Below are positions 8,459 to 16,918 of a stretch of DNA of 64,000 bases, piece after piece. The translations under genes and the position numbers were made by a program. Position 1 is the first letter of the stretch. Each line of letters begins with the position of its first letter. Below the pieces are notes generated by a model, which saw only the letters and a list, made by a program, of their open reading frames with translations, searched no databases and had not been told where the DNA came from. This DNA comes from CAVSKL01 sp963728475 [NCBI: Candidatus Eiseniibacteriota bacterium] (GTDB lineage Bacteria; Eisenbacteria; RBG-16-71-46; JABDJR01): positions 186,001 through 250,000 of the forward strand of contig CAVSKL010000004.1 in NCBI GenBank assembly GCA_963728475.1, in the 5' to 3' direction.

Positions 8459-9207
8459 TGCGACGGTCCGGCCGGCGGCTCCGGGGCGCGCTGGCGGCCT
8501 CGCTCCTCTTCCACCTCGCCCTCTTCCTGGTGCCGGCGGCGTGGTGGGCGACGGTGGTGGCTTCGGGAGGGGGCGGCGCCGCCGGGCGGGAAGGCGCGGT
8601 TCCGGGGGTGTTCACGGTGTCGCTGGCGCCGCCCGAGGCCGCGGAGCCCCGCGCGGCGGAGCCCCGGGGCGCGCCCCCCCTGCCCGAACCCGTCCCTCCC
8701 GTTCCCGCCGCCGCGGTCCGGCCGGCGGTCCCCTCGCCGGCGGCGGAGGCGGCGGTCTCCTCGCCGGCGGCGGAGGCGGCGGTCTCGCCCGAAGGGGCCT
8801 CGGAGCGGGGGGAGGGCGCGACGGGAGCGGGCGCCGCCGCCGCGACCGGCTCGACCGGCGACCGGACGGGAACTCCGGGCCCGGCCGAGCCGCGGCCCGG
8901 GTTCCGCCCGCCGCAGCTACTGGTCGGCGCGCTCCCCCTCGCCCCGGATGAGTCGAGCCGGCTCCGGGTCCCCGGAGAGATCCCGGTGCGGCTCCGGGTG
9001 GGGACCGACGGCCGCGTGGTCGAGGTGGTGCCCGGCGTCGAGGGCCTCCCCGCGCCGGTCCTCGACGCCGTTCACCGGTCGGCGGCGGCCATGCGGTTCC
9101 GCCCCGCGCGGATGGGGGGAAACCGGTGGAGGCCTGGTTCGAAATGCGCTTCGTCTTCCGGCGGTGACGTGCCCGGTTTCTTGACAGCCTGCCCGCGGCT
9201 GCTATAG
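8458..9207 (+). CDS. TonB-family protein, C-terminus frameshifted
   Basis: The product has the TonB plan: an N-terminal membrane anchor (LAASLLFHLALFLVPAAWW), a long Pro/Ala-rich linker containing SPAAEAAVS twice (an exact 27-nt repeat), and a C-terminal domain starting PGEIPVRLRVGTDGRV that would contact outer-membrane transporters. The annotated frame leaves the domain after residue 221 and ends in 28 unrelated residues at 9207, inside the next gene's promoter. One frame back, from 9120, the sequence reads KPVEAWFEMRFVFRR and stops at 9167, which is a normal TonB end (236 residues). The switch is at GGGGGGAAAC (9114-9123), a canonical -1 slippery heptamer but also a homopolymer. Either a base is missing or the ribosome shifts. 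Confidence 0.75.
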   Translation: MRRSGRRLRGALAASLLFHLALFLVPAAWWATVVASGGGGAAGREGAVPGVFTVSLAPPEAAEPRAAEPRGAPPLPEPVPPVPAAAVRPAVPSPAAEAAVSSPAAEAAVSPEGASERGEGATGAGAAAATGSTGDRTGTPGPAEPRPGFRPPQLLVGALPLAPDESSRLRVPGEIPVRLRVGTDGRVVEVVPGVEGLPAPVLDAVHRSAAAMRFRPARMGGNRWRPGSKCASSSGGDVPGFLTACPRLL

Positions 9208-9208
9208 T
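9181..9208 (+). promoter_or_regulatory. Sigma-70-type promoter for ptsN
   Basis: A perfect TTGACA (9181-9186) and TATAGT (9203-9208) are 16 nt apart. Predicted initiation near 9215 is only about 12 nt before the TTG at 9227, so the mRNA would begin within its own GAGGAGA ribosome site or be nearly leaderless. Confidence 0.65.
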
Positions 9209-9226
9209 TCGGCGAGGAGAAACGAG

Positions 9227-9766
9227 TTGCGTGGCTTTACCTTGAGGCGACCAACCAGCCCCGCCGGTCCGGCCGAGAGCGGGGAGCAGGCGAAGGGGAC
9301 GATTCTGCTCACCGAGATCCTGGATGAATCGTGCGTGCGCCTCGACGTGGCGTCGTCCACCAAGGACGGCGTGATCGAGAGCCTGGTCACGGCCCTGGTC
9401 GAATCCAAGGTCGTGACCGACCCGCACCGCATGATCGCGGACATCCAGCAGCGGGAGCGGGTGATGAGCACCGGTATCGGCGGCGGCATCGCGGTTCCGC
9501 ACGCGCAGAGCCCCGGCGCCACCCGGCTGGCGCTGGCCCTGGGCCGGCTGGCCCGCCCCATCGATTTCGACGCCCTCGACGAACGCCCGGTGCAGCTCGT
9601 GTTCCTGGTGGTGGGGCCGGAGGAGCGCGGGGGGTTCATCCGCGTGCTCGCCCGCATCAGCCGCCTGCTCTATTCGGGGGACCTCCAGCGCAATCTCCTG
9701 CGCGCGAGCACTCCGACCGAGGCCATGGAGTGCATCCGGCACGAAGAGGCCCGGATCACCGGCTGA
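9227..9766 (+). CDS. ptsN: PTS IIA component of the nitrogen type (EIIA-Ntr)
   Basis: This 179-residue protein carries a PTS EIIA type-2 domain from about residue 28. The phosphorylated histidine is H92 in IAVPHAQ, in the context of STGIGGGIAVPHAQ. Such proteins usually act as regulators of metal, potassium or nitrogen homeostasis rather than sugar uptake. No IIB/IIC transporter, EI or HPr gene is near. TTG at 9227 follows GAGGAGA at good spacing; a later TTG at 9242 is possible. The gene is followed after 3 nt by the VanZ-like gene, then hisS and aspS. Confidence 0.88.
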   Translation: MRGFTLRRPTSPAGPAESGEQAKGTILLTEILDESCVRLDVASSTKDGVIESLVTALVESKVVTDPHRMIADIQQRERVMSTGIGGGIAVPHAQSPGATRLALALGRLARPIDFDALDERPVQLVFLVVGPEERGGFIRVLARISRLLYSGDLQRNLLRASTPTEAMECIRHEEARITG

Positions 9767-9769
9767 ATC

Positions 9770-10177
9770 GTGTGGAGCGCGTGGCTACCGGTCGCGGCCT
9801 ATGCGGCCCTCATCTTCACCTTGTCGTCCATTCCCACGCTGGCGCCGCCCTCGCACGCCCCCTACGCCGACAAGGTGTCGCACTTCATCGAGTACTCTAT
9901 CCTGGGCGGGATCCTGGCCCGGGCGTGGGGGCGCAGCCTTCCCGGTAACCGGCTTCGGTCGCGGGCGGTGCTGGCGCTCACCATGGGTGTGGCCATCGCC
10001 GCCCTCGACGAGATCTACCAGGGCGCCGCCGGGCGCGACAAGAGCCTGGGGGACTGGTGCACCGACGCCGCCGCCATCACCATCGCGGTGGCGGTGGACG
10101 CCTGGACCCGGCGCGATCGCCCGCATCCGCACTGGCTGTGGCGGCGTCCGGCCGACAGCGAGGACTCGCACGCATGA
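9770..10177 (+). CDS. VanZ-like membrane protein
   Basis: This 135-residue protein starts at a GTG. It has about four membrane segments: the first is WLPVAAYAALIFTLSSIP, followed by the family signature ADKVSHFIEYSILGGILA and DEIYQGAAGRDKSLGDWCTD. VanZ-family proteins modify sensitivity to glycopeptides in some bacteria, but most chromosomal members have no known role. The stop codon overlaps the hisS start by 4 nt (ATGA), so it is translated in the same operon. Confidence 0.85.
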   Translation: MWSAWLPVAAYAALIFTLSSIPTLAPPSHAPYADKVSHFIEYSILGGILARAWGRSLPGNRLRSRAVLALTMGVAIAALDEIYQGAAGRDKSLGDWCTDAAAITIAVAVDAWTRRDRPHPHWLWRRPADSEDSHA

Positions 10178-11445
10178 CTCTGAAAGCGCCGAGAGGCACG
10201 CAGGACGTACTTCCCGACCGCACTCCGGCCTGGCGGCTGGTGGAGGATTCGTTCCGCGCGGTGCTCGACCGCTACGGCTTCGGGGAAATCCGCACCCCCG
10301 TCTTCGAGCACACCGAACTCTTCCTGCGCGGGGTGGGCGAGTCCACCGACATCGTCCAGAAGGAGATGTACACCTTCTCAGACCGCAAGGGGCGGAGCAT
10401 GACCCTCCGGCCGGAGGGGACGGCCTCGGTGGCCCGCGCCTACGTGGAACACAAGCTCTACGCCGGCCCCAAGCCCTGGAAGGTGTTCTACCTGGGCCCC
10501 ATGTTCCGCTACGAGCGCCCCCAGGCCGGGCGTTACCGCCAGCACCAGCAGATCGGGGCGGAACTCCTGGGGGTGGAGTCGCCGGCCGCGGACTTCGAGA
10601 TGATCGCGCTCTTCACCGACCTTTTGGCCGCGATCGGGCTGAGCGGGGTCTCGGCCCTGGTCAACAGCGTGGGAGACTCGGTGTGCCGGCCCGCGTACAC
10701 CGAAGCCCTCCGCGCCTACCTGTGCGACCGCATGGACGCGCTCTGCCCCGACTGCGTGCGGCGGGTGGAGACGAACCCGCTCCGGGTCCTGGACTGCAAG
10801 GTGCCCGGCTGCCGCACGGTGGCCGAGGGGATCCCCAGCATCCAGGACCACCTGTGCGACGCCTGCCGCGCCCACCAGGACGCGGTGCTGGGATTGCTCA
10901 GGGAGGCGGGGATCGGGTTCACGGTGGACGACCGGCTGGTGCGCGGGCTCGACTACTACACCCGCACCGTGTTCGAGATCCAGCACGGCGGGCTGGGGGC
11001 GCAGAACGCGGTGGGGGGGGGGGGGCGCTACGACCGGCTGGTGGAGGAGGTGGGCGGACCCGGCACTCCCGGGGTGGGATTCTCCACCGGGGTGGAGCGG
11101 ATCCTTCTCGCCCTGGAGGCGGAGGGGGTGGCCCTTCCCGGCCAACCCGCGCCCCAGGTGGCGATCGTGGTGGCGGGGGGCGAGGCCGAGCGCCGGGCGG
11201 CGTCGGTCCTGGCCCGGCGATTGCGGGCGCGCTTCCGCACCGACGTGGATCTGGCCGAGCGCAGCCTCGGCGCGCAGATGAAGTCGGCCAACAAGGCGGG
11301 CGCGAAGGCGGTGGTGGTGGTGGGGGAGGGGGAGCTGGCCTCGGGGGCCTGGACGGTCAAGGACATGGTTTCCGGCGAGCAGTCCCCGGTGGCGGACGCG
11401 GAGCTGGAGAAAGCGATCGGGAAGATCGCGGGAGAGAAGGCATGA
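10174..11445 (+). CDS. hisS: Histidyl-tRNA synthetase
   Basis: The class II synthetase charges tRNA-His. The 423-residue length is normal for the bacterial enzyme. Visible features are the start LKAPRGTQDVLP, motif 2 around FRYERPQAGRYRQHQQ, the histidine-binding RGLDYYTRTVFE, motif 3 in GVGFSTGVERIL, and a C-terminal anticodon-binding domain from about 325. Between motifs 2 and 3 there are two Cys pairs (CPDC and CDAC) with CKVPGC between them, which may bind zinc; this is seen in some but not all HisRS. ATG 10174 overlaps the VanZ-like stop; the TGA at 11443-11445 overlaps the aspS start. Confidence 0.96.
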   Translation: MTLKAPRGTQDVLPDRTPAWRLVEDSFRAVLDRYGFGEIRTPVFEHTELFLRGVGESTDIVQKEMYTFSDRKGRSMTLRPEGTASVARAYVEHKLYAGPKPWKVFYLGPMFRYERPQAGRYRQHQQIGAELLGVESPAADFEMIALFTDLLAAIGLSGVSALVNSVGDSVCRPAYTEALRAYLCDRMDALCPDCVRRVETNPLRVLDCKVPGCRTVAEGIPSIQDHLCDACRAHQDAVLGLLREAGIGFTVDDRLVRGLDYYTRTVFEIQHGGLGAQNAVGGGGRYDRLVEEVGGPGTPGVGFSTGVERILLALEAEGVALPGQPAPQVAIVVAGGEAERRAASVLARRLRARFRTDVDLAERSLGAQMKSANKAGAKAVVVVGEGELASGAWTVKDMVSGEQSPVADAELEKAIGKIAGEKA

Positions 11446-13283
11446 GCACGGACGAACGGCCCGGGGCCATCGATGGGGACGCGGGCGCGACGGAGGAGAT
11501 CCGCGTCGCCCCGGAATCCATGGGCGACTGGCGGCGGACGCACCTCTGCGGCGCGCTCCGGGGATCGGACGCGGGCGCCGGGGCGGTGTTGATGGGCTGG
11601 GTGCAGCGCACCCGGGACCACGGAGGGGTCCTGTTCGTCGACCTGCGCGACCACACCGGACTCTCGCAGGTGGTCTTCCACCCCGGCAAGGTGGACCCCG
11701 AGGTGCTCCGCAAGGCGCGGGCGGCGCGGGCGGAGTTCGTGCTCGCGGTCCGGGGAACGGTGGCCCTCCGGCCCGAGAACATGGTGAACCGGGATCTGGC
11801 CACCGGCGAAATCGAGGTGGAGGCGACCGCCCTCCGGGTGCTGAACGTCTCGCGCACCCCCCCCTTTCCGGTGGACGACGAGTCGGAGGTGGGCGAGGAC
11901 CTCAGGCTCCGCTACCGGTACCTGGACCTGCGCCGGTCCTCGCTCCAGGACTCGCTCCGGCTCCGGGCCCAGGTGACCCTGGAGGTGCGGAAGTACCTCT
12001 ACGGAATCGATTTTGTGGAGGTGGAGACGCCGATGATGGTGCGCCCCACCCCCGAGGGCGCCCGCGACTACGTCGTGCCGGCGCGCCTCCACCCGGGCAA
12101 GTTCTACGCCCTGCCCCAGAGCCCGCAGCTCTACAAGCAGATCCTCATGGTCAGCGGCTTCAACCGCTACTTCCAGCTCGCGCGCTGCCTGCGGGACGAG
12201 GACCTGCGCGCCGACCGCCAGCCCGAACACACCCAGATCGACATGGAGATGGCGTTCGTGGGGGAAGAGGACGTCTACCAGGTGGTGGAAGGGCTGATGA
12301 GCCACCTCTTCCGCGCCTGCCTGGGGGTGGAGCTTCCCATCCCGTTCCCGCGCCTCACCTACCGCCAGTCCATGGACGCCTACGGCACCGACAAGCCCGA
12401 TCTCCGGTTCGAGCTTCCCCTCACCGACGTGACCTCGGCGGTGGCCGGCTCGCCGTTCCAGGTCTTCGCCGACACCGTCGCCCGGAAGGGGACGGTGAAG
12501 GCGCTCCGGGTGCCGGGAGGCGCGGCCAGGAGCCGGAAGGAGATCGACGGCCTGGAGGCCGCGGCCAAGACCAACGGCGCCAAAGGGCTGGCCTGGACCA
12601 AGGTGACCGGGGCCGGGTTCGAGGGGGGGATCGGGAAGTTCCTGGGCGACGCCCCGGCCCTGCGCGAGGCGCTGAAGCCCGAGCCCGGCGACCTCCTGCT
12701 CTTCGTGGCCGACGAGTGGCCGGTGGCCTGCAAGGCGCTGGGGGCGGTCCGCACCGTGCTGGGCGAGCCCCTGGTGGCCGGGCGCGAGCGGGAGTTCCGG
12801 TTCCTGTGGGTGCGGGAATTCCCGCTCTTCGAGTTCAACCGCGAGACCGGCCGCTGGGATCCCGCCCACCACATGTTCTCCATGCCGCTCGAGGAGCACC
12901 TCGACTACCTCGAAACCGATCCGGGCAAGGTCCACGCCACGCTCTACGACCTGGTGGCCAACGGGCTGGAGCTGGCCTCGGGCTCCATCCGGATCCACCG
13001 CCGCGACATCCAGGAGCGGGTGATGAAGGTGGTGGGGATGTCCATGGAGGAGGCCGAGAGCAAGTTCGGGTTCCTGCTCGAGGCGTTCCAGTACGGCGCC
13101 CCCCCCCACGGAGGGATCGCCCCCGGCCTGGACCGGCTGATCATGCTGATGAGCGGGCGGAAGTCGCTGCGCGAGGTGATCGCGTTCCCCAAGACCGCCC
13201 GCGCCACCAGTCTCATGGACGGCGCCCCCGCCGAGGTGGATCCGCACGACCTCCAGGATCTGCACATCCGGGTGGTATTGTAG
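11442..13283 (+). CDS. aspS: Aspartyl-tRNA synthetase, bacterial type
   Basis: This is a 613-residue class II synthetase. An N-terminal OB-fold for the anticodon (GWVQRTRDHGGVLFVDLRD) is followed by the catalytic core with motif 2 (FQLARCLRDEDLRADRQPEHTQIDMEM, partly), the bacterial GAD insertion (about 305-420) and motif 3 at the end (GIAPGLDRLIMLM). About 30 extra residues precede the usual start, possibly a real extension or a downstream start. Whether it is discriminating or also makes Asp-tRNA-Asn cannot be told from reading, and no gatCAB genes are in the window. The start overlaps hisS by 4 nt. Confidence 0.96.
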   Translation: MSTDERPGAIDGDAGATEEIRVAPESMGDWRRTHLCGALRGSDAGAGAVLMGWVQRTRDHGGVLFVDLRDHTGLSQVVFHPGKVDPEVLRKARAARAEFVLAVRGTVALRPENMVNRDLATGEIEVEATALRVLNVSRTPPFPVDDESEVGEDLRLRYRYLDLRRSSLQDSLRLRAQVTLEVRKYLYGIDFVEVETPMMVRPTPEGARDYVVPARLHPGKFYALPQSPQLYKQILMVSGFNRYFQLARCLRDEDLRADRQPEHTQIDMEMAFVGEEDVYQVVEGLMSHLFRACLGVELPIPFPRLTYRQSMDAYGTDKPDLRFELPLTDVTSAVAGSPFQVFADTVARKGTVKALRVPGGAARSRKEIDGLEAAAKTNGAKGLAWTKVTGAGFEGGIGKFLGDAPALREALKPEPGDLLLFVADEWPVACKALGAVRTVLGEPLVAGREREFRFLWVREFPLFEFNRETGRWDPAHHMFSMPLEEHLDYLETDPGKVHATLYDLVANGLELASGSIRIHRRDIQERVMKVVGMSMEEAESKFGFLLEAFQYGAPPHGGIAPGLDRLIMLMSGRKSLREVIAFPKTARATSLMDGAPAEVDPHDLQDLHIRVVL

Positions 13284-13346
13284 GGGGTCGGTCGGACAAC
13301 TTGATGTACGACAAAGTATTGCGGGATCGCCCGAGGCCCCGCCGCG

Positions 13347-13375
13347 TTGACACCGGGGGGGGCGGGTGTTACTTT
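13347..13375 (+). promoter_or_regulatory. Sigma-70-type promoter for tRNA-Gln
   Basis: TTGACA at 13347-13352 and TACTTT at 13370-13375 are 17 nt apart, with a G/C-only spacer. Initiation near 13382 is followed at once by a perfect 8-bp hairpin (GGGTTCCC-GCC-GGGAACCC, about 13382-13400), then about 70 nt of leader before the tRNA. Confidence 0.6.
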
Positions 13376-13467
13376 TCCCATGGGTTCCCGCCGGGAACCC
13401 GTTGTGATTTGAGGGGGGAGTGTTGGATCAGCGACCCCTCGAGGGGACCATCCCCTCCGGCCCATGT

Positions 13468-13541
13468 TGGGGAGTCGTCCAACGGTAGGACATCGGCCTT
13501 TGGAGCCGAGAATCAAGGTTCGAGTCCTTGCTCCCCAGCCA
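13468..13541 (+). tRNA. tRNA-Gln (anticodon UUG)
   Basis: A full cloverleaf can be drawn. The acceptor stem is TGGGGAG (13468-13474) with CTCCCCA (13531-13537). The D stem is GTCC/GGAC, the anticodon stem TCGGC/GCCGA with loop CTTTGGA (anticodon TTG, reads CAA), and the T stem CAAGG/CCTTG with loop TTCGAGT. The discriminator is G and the CCA end (13539-13541) is encoded. The phoH-like gene starts 67 nt further on. Confidence 0.95.
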
Positions 13542-13608
13542 GCGAAAGGGACGGACTCCACCGGAGGTAGGTATCAGGGGACAGGGGCGCGGCCCCGAAC
13601 CCCGCCCC

Positions 13609-14598
13609 ATGGAACAAAGCGCGACCTCGGTACAGATCGACCTCAGCCACATCGAACCGCTTGCGCTCTTCGGCGAGAAGGACGCCAACCTCCGGCGCCT
13701 CGAGGAGCAGTTCCAGGTGTCCACCATGCTCCGGGGGAATACCCTCTCCGTGAACGGGTCCTCGCCCCGGGTGGAGCGCGCCGCCGACGTCCTCCGGGAG
13801 CTGGTGCAGCGGGTTTACCTGGGCCAGACCGTGGATCTCCACGACGTGGAATACCTGAGCGCGCTGGTCGCCGAAGAGGGGCCGGAGGCGATCTCCGAGG
13901 CCCGCCCGTCCGAGGACCTGGTCTTCGACCGGCGCCGGGTGCAGCTCAAGTCGCGGGGCCAGGTGGAGTACGTGGAGGCGATCCGCAACCACGACGTGGT
14001 GTTCGGGATCGGCCCCGCCGGCACCGGCAAGACCTACCTGGCGGTGGCGATGGCGGTGCAGGCGCTCAAGCACCGGAAGGTGGAGCGCATCATCCTCACC
14101 CGTCCGGCGGTGGAGGCGGGGGAGAAGCTGGGATTCCTCCCCGGCACCTTCGAGGAGAAGATCGATCCCTACCTGCGCCCCCTCTACGACGCCCTCCGCG
14201 ACTTCATCGCCTACGAGAAGCTCCGCCGGTTCCAGGAGCTGGGGGTGCTCGAGATCGCGCCCCTGGCCTACATGCGCGGGCGCACCCTGTCGCGGGCGTT
14301 CGTGGTGCTGGACGAGGCCCAGAACACCACGCTCAAGCAGATGAAGATGTTCCTCACCCGGCTCGGCGCGGATTCGCGGGCGGTCATCACCGGCGACGTG
14401 ACCCAGGTGGACCTGGTCGACACCCGGGACAGCGGTCTGGTGCAGGTCCAGAGCATTCTCGACGGGACCGAGGGGATCGCGTTCACCTACTTCCAGCCGC
14501 GGGACGTGGTGCGCCACCCCCTGGTCAAGGCGATCCTCTCCGCGTTCGAGCGCTACGAGAACCAGGGGACCCGGGGAGACGGGAAGGAAGGGGCCTGA
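13609..14598 (+). CDS. phoH: PhoH-family ATPase
   Basis: This 329-residue cytoplasmic protein has a KH-like N-terminal part (residues 15-70) and a PhoH P-loop domain with Walker A GPAGTGKT (135-142), LTRPAVEAGEKLGFLPG, and Walker B FVVLDEAQN. The family is linked to RNA metabolism and works near YbeY, as here. The ATG at 13609 has no clear ribosome site; a GGAGGT at 13563-13568 lies upstream of an in-frame ATC (13573), so a rare start or the ATG without strong signal are both possible. It is the first gene of the phoH-pgpH-ybeY-recO run; the pgpH-like gene follows after 1 nt. Confidence 0.92.
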   Translation: MEQSATSVQIDLSHIEPLALFGEKDANLRRLEEQFQVSTMLRGNTLSVNGSSPRVERAADVLRELVQRVYLGQTVDLHDVEYLSALVAEEGPEAISEARPSEDLVFDRRRVQLKSRGQVEYVEAIRNHDVVFGIGPAGTGKTYLAVAMAVQALKHRKVERIILTRPAVEAGEKLGFLPGTFEEKIDPYLRPLYDALRDFIAYEKLRRFQELGVLEIAPLAYMRGRTLSRAFVVLDEAQNTTLKQMKMFLTRLGADSRAVITGDVTQVDLVDTRDSGLVQVQSILDGTEGIAFTYFQPRDVVRHPLVKAILSAFERYENQGTRGDGKEGA

Positions 14599-14599
14599 T

Positions 14600-16918
14600 A
14601 TGTCCCCTTCGCTGAAGATCCCGTTCCGGGGCCGCCGCCGCCGCCGGGTCCAGCTCGCCCACGAGAAGACGCCGATGAGCCTCCGTACCCGGATCCTGGT
14701 CCGGTCGCTGCTGGCGGCGCTCGTCCTGGCCGTCACCGTCCTCGCCTTCCCGCTCCAGGTGAGCGTCGCCCCCCCCACCTACCTGGAGGGGACGGTCTCC
14801 CCCGAGGAGATCATCGCCCCCTTCACCTTCGAGGTGCACAAGCCCCAGAGCGATCTGGACCGGGAGCGGGCGCGGGCGGCCGAGTCGGTGGTTCCGGTGT
14901 TCACCCGGCGCGAGCTTCCGCCCGACTACGAGGACGCGCTGGACCGGCTCGTCCAGGTCCGCCGCGAGCCCCGGCGGCTGGCCCGGGTGCTGGATTCCCT
15001 GGGGGTGAGCCTTTCCGGGACCGAGCGGCACCTGCTGGGCGCGGCCGACTCGGGGTCGGTGGCGATCCGGGAAGTGGGACGCATCCTGGACGAGGCCACC
15101 CGGCAGGGCCTGGTGGGGAGCGAGGACGCCGGGCTCCTCGGAGGCTACAACCGGATCCGGGTGAGCACGCCGCGGGGGGACGAGGTCGTCTCCACCGCCG
15201 AGGTCATGGATCCCAAGAGGCTGGCCGAGGCGGCCTCGGACGCGGGGGGAAAGCGGTTGGGGCAGCCCGGGGCGCGGGTGACCGCCCATCTGGCCGCGCA
15301 GCTCGCCGAGCCCAACCTCGCCTACGATCCCGCCGCCACCGACGCCGACCGGGTCGCGGCGCGGGCGGCGGTGTCGCCGGTGCTCACCACCATCCAGAAG
15401 GGCGAGCGCATCGTGGACGCCCACGAGCGCATTACCCACGAGAACGTGACGGTGCTGGACGCGCTTCGCCAGTCGATGATGGACCGGGTCTCGGGACGGG
15501 GGTGGACGGCGTGGCTGACCCCGCTCCTGGGGCGGGTGCTCCTGGTGCTGGTGGTGCTGGCGCTGTTCGCGTTCTTCCTCCGCGCCGCGCGGCGCGAGGT
15601 GTGGGACGACATGGGCCGGATGACCGTGATCACCCTGGTTTCGCTCCTCACCCTCGGGCTGGGGGGCACGGTGGCGCGGACCCCCGGCCTCCATCCCTTC
15701 CTGGTTCCGGTGCCGATGGCGGCGGTGATGGTGACGATGCTGGTGGGCGAGATCGCCGCCCTGGCCACGGTGGCCGCGGTGGCGGGGCTGGTGGGGGTGG
15801 TGACCGGCTGGGGGCTCCCCATGACCCTGGTGGGCTCGGTGGGCGGGGTCATCGCGGTCTACTCGGTGCGGAACATCTTCCAGCGGTGGGAGTTCCTGCG
15901 GGCCATCGTGCCGATCGCGATCGGCATGATCGCCACCCTGGTCGGCACCACCATGGTGGGGATGGGGGTGCCCGGCTCCAACCTGCTCTCGGAGATCGGG
16001 TGGGCGGCGTCCAACGCCGCGCTCTCCATCGCGTTGGCCATGTTCCTGGTGCCGCTGTTCGAGCGGATCTTCCACCTCGCCTCCAACGTGACCCTGCTGG
16101 AGCTGTCGGACCTCAACCGGCCGGTGTTCAAGCGGATGATGCTGGAGGCGAACGGCACCTACCATCACTCCATGGTGGTGGGTTCCCTGGCCGAGGCCGC
16201 GGCGGAGGCGGTGGGGGCGAACCCGCTTCTGGCCCGGGTGGGGGGCTACTATCACGACATCGGCAAGATCGCCAAGAGCGGCTATTTCGGCGAGAACCTG
16301 CGCAAGGGGATGCGCAATCCCCACGAGAAGCTCACCCCCACCATGTCCAGCCTCATCCTGGAGTCGCACGTGCGGGAGGGGCTGGAGGCGGCCCGCGAAA
16401 TCGGGCTCCCCGACCGGGTGGCGGCGTTCATCCCCGAACACCAGGGGACGACGCTCATGCAGTACTTCTACAACAAGGCGACGGAGCTGGACCCCGAAGT
16501 GGACGAGCGGGACTACCGCTATCCGGGGCCGCGGCCGCAGAGCAAGGAGACGGCCATCGTCATGCTCGCCGACACCGCCGAGGCCACGGTGCGGTCCATG
16601 GACGACCACAGCCCCAACAAGATCCGGGCGGTGCTGGCCAGGATGTTCGAGGCGAGGATCTCCGACGGACAGCTCGACGAATGCGGGCTCACCATGTCCG
16701 ACCTCGCCAAGGTCCGCGATGCGTTCACCCACGTCCTCACCGGGGTGTATCACGGCCGGGTGAAGTACCAGTGGCAGGAGCGGGGAGGCGAGGACGCGCT
16801 GGAGGGCGAGGAGGAGCGCGTCTTCCATCCCGAACTCGAGACCGGAATCGGAACCAGGGAGGCGACGGGTGCCCTTGCAAGTGCATCTCCGGCGGCGGGC
16901 CGGGCGGACCGAAGTTGA
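14600..16918 (+). CDS. pgpH: 7TM-HD phosphohydrolase (PgpH-like c-di-AMP phosphodiesterase)
   Basis: This is a 772-residue membrane protein. One N-terminal membrane segment (about 30-50) is followed by an extracytoplasmic 7TMR-HDED domain (to about 310) and seven further hydrophobic segments (about 315-500). A cytoplasmic HD domain follows, with the metal-binding pair H522-H523 and the H552-D553 motif in YHDIGK. Family members hydrolyse cyclic di-AMP to pApA. The gene sits between phoH and ybeY, the classic place. The last 50 nt overlap the ybeY start, which is coupled translation or an over-long tail. No diadenylate cyclase is in the window. Confidence 0.92.
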   Translation: MSPSLKIPFRGRRRRRVQLAHEKTPMSLRTRILVRSLLAALVLAVTVLAFPLQVSVAPPTYLEGTVSPEEIIAPFTFEVHKPQSDLDRERARAAESVVPVFTRRELPPDYEDALDRLVQVRREPRRLARVLDSLGVSLSGTERHLLGAADSGSVAIREVGRILDEATRQGLVGSEDAGLLGGYNRIRVSTPRGDEVVSTAEVMDPKRLAEAASDAGGKRLGQPGARVTAHLAAQLAEPNLAYDPAATDADRVAARAAVSPVLTTIQKGERIVDAHERITHENVTVLDALRQSMMDRVSGRGWTAWLTPLLGRVLLVLVVLALFAFFLRAARREVWDDMGRMTVITLVSLLTLGLGGTVARTPGLHPFLVPVPMAAVMVTMLVGEIAALATVAAVAGLVGVVTGWGLPMTLVGSVGGVIAVYSVRNIFQRWEFLRAIVPIAIGMIATLVGTTMVGMGVPGSNLLSEIGWAASNAALSIALAMFLVPLFERIFHLASNVTLLELSDLNRPVFKRMMLEANGTYHHSMVVGSLAEAAAEAVGANPLLARVGGYYHDIGKIAKSGYFGENLRKGMRNPHEKLTPTMSSLILESHVREGLEAAREIGLPDRVAAFIPEHQGTTLMQYFYNKATELDPEVDERDYRYPGPRPQSKETAIVMLADTAEATVRSMDDHSPNKIRAVLARMFEARISDGQLDECGLTMSDLAKVRDAFTHVLTGVYHGRVKYQWQERGGEDALEGEEERVFHPELETGIGTREATGALASASPAAGRADRS

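Noticed and set aside
9801-13283. A continuous 1160-codon open frame covering hisS and aspS
   Set aside because: Only the part from 11442 on encodes aspS. The upstream part is a stop-poor frame across hisS and the VanZ-like gene, typical of very GC-rich DNA, with no family resemblance.
13563-13575. ATC start codon for the phoH-like gene behind GGAGGT
   Set aside because: The spacing is good, but ATC starts are very rare and the added 12 residues (RGQGRGPEPRP-like) do not resemble PhoH N-termini.
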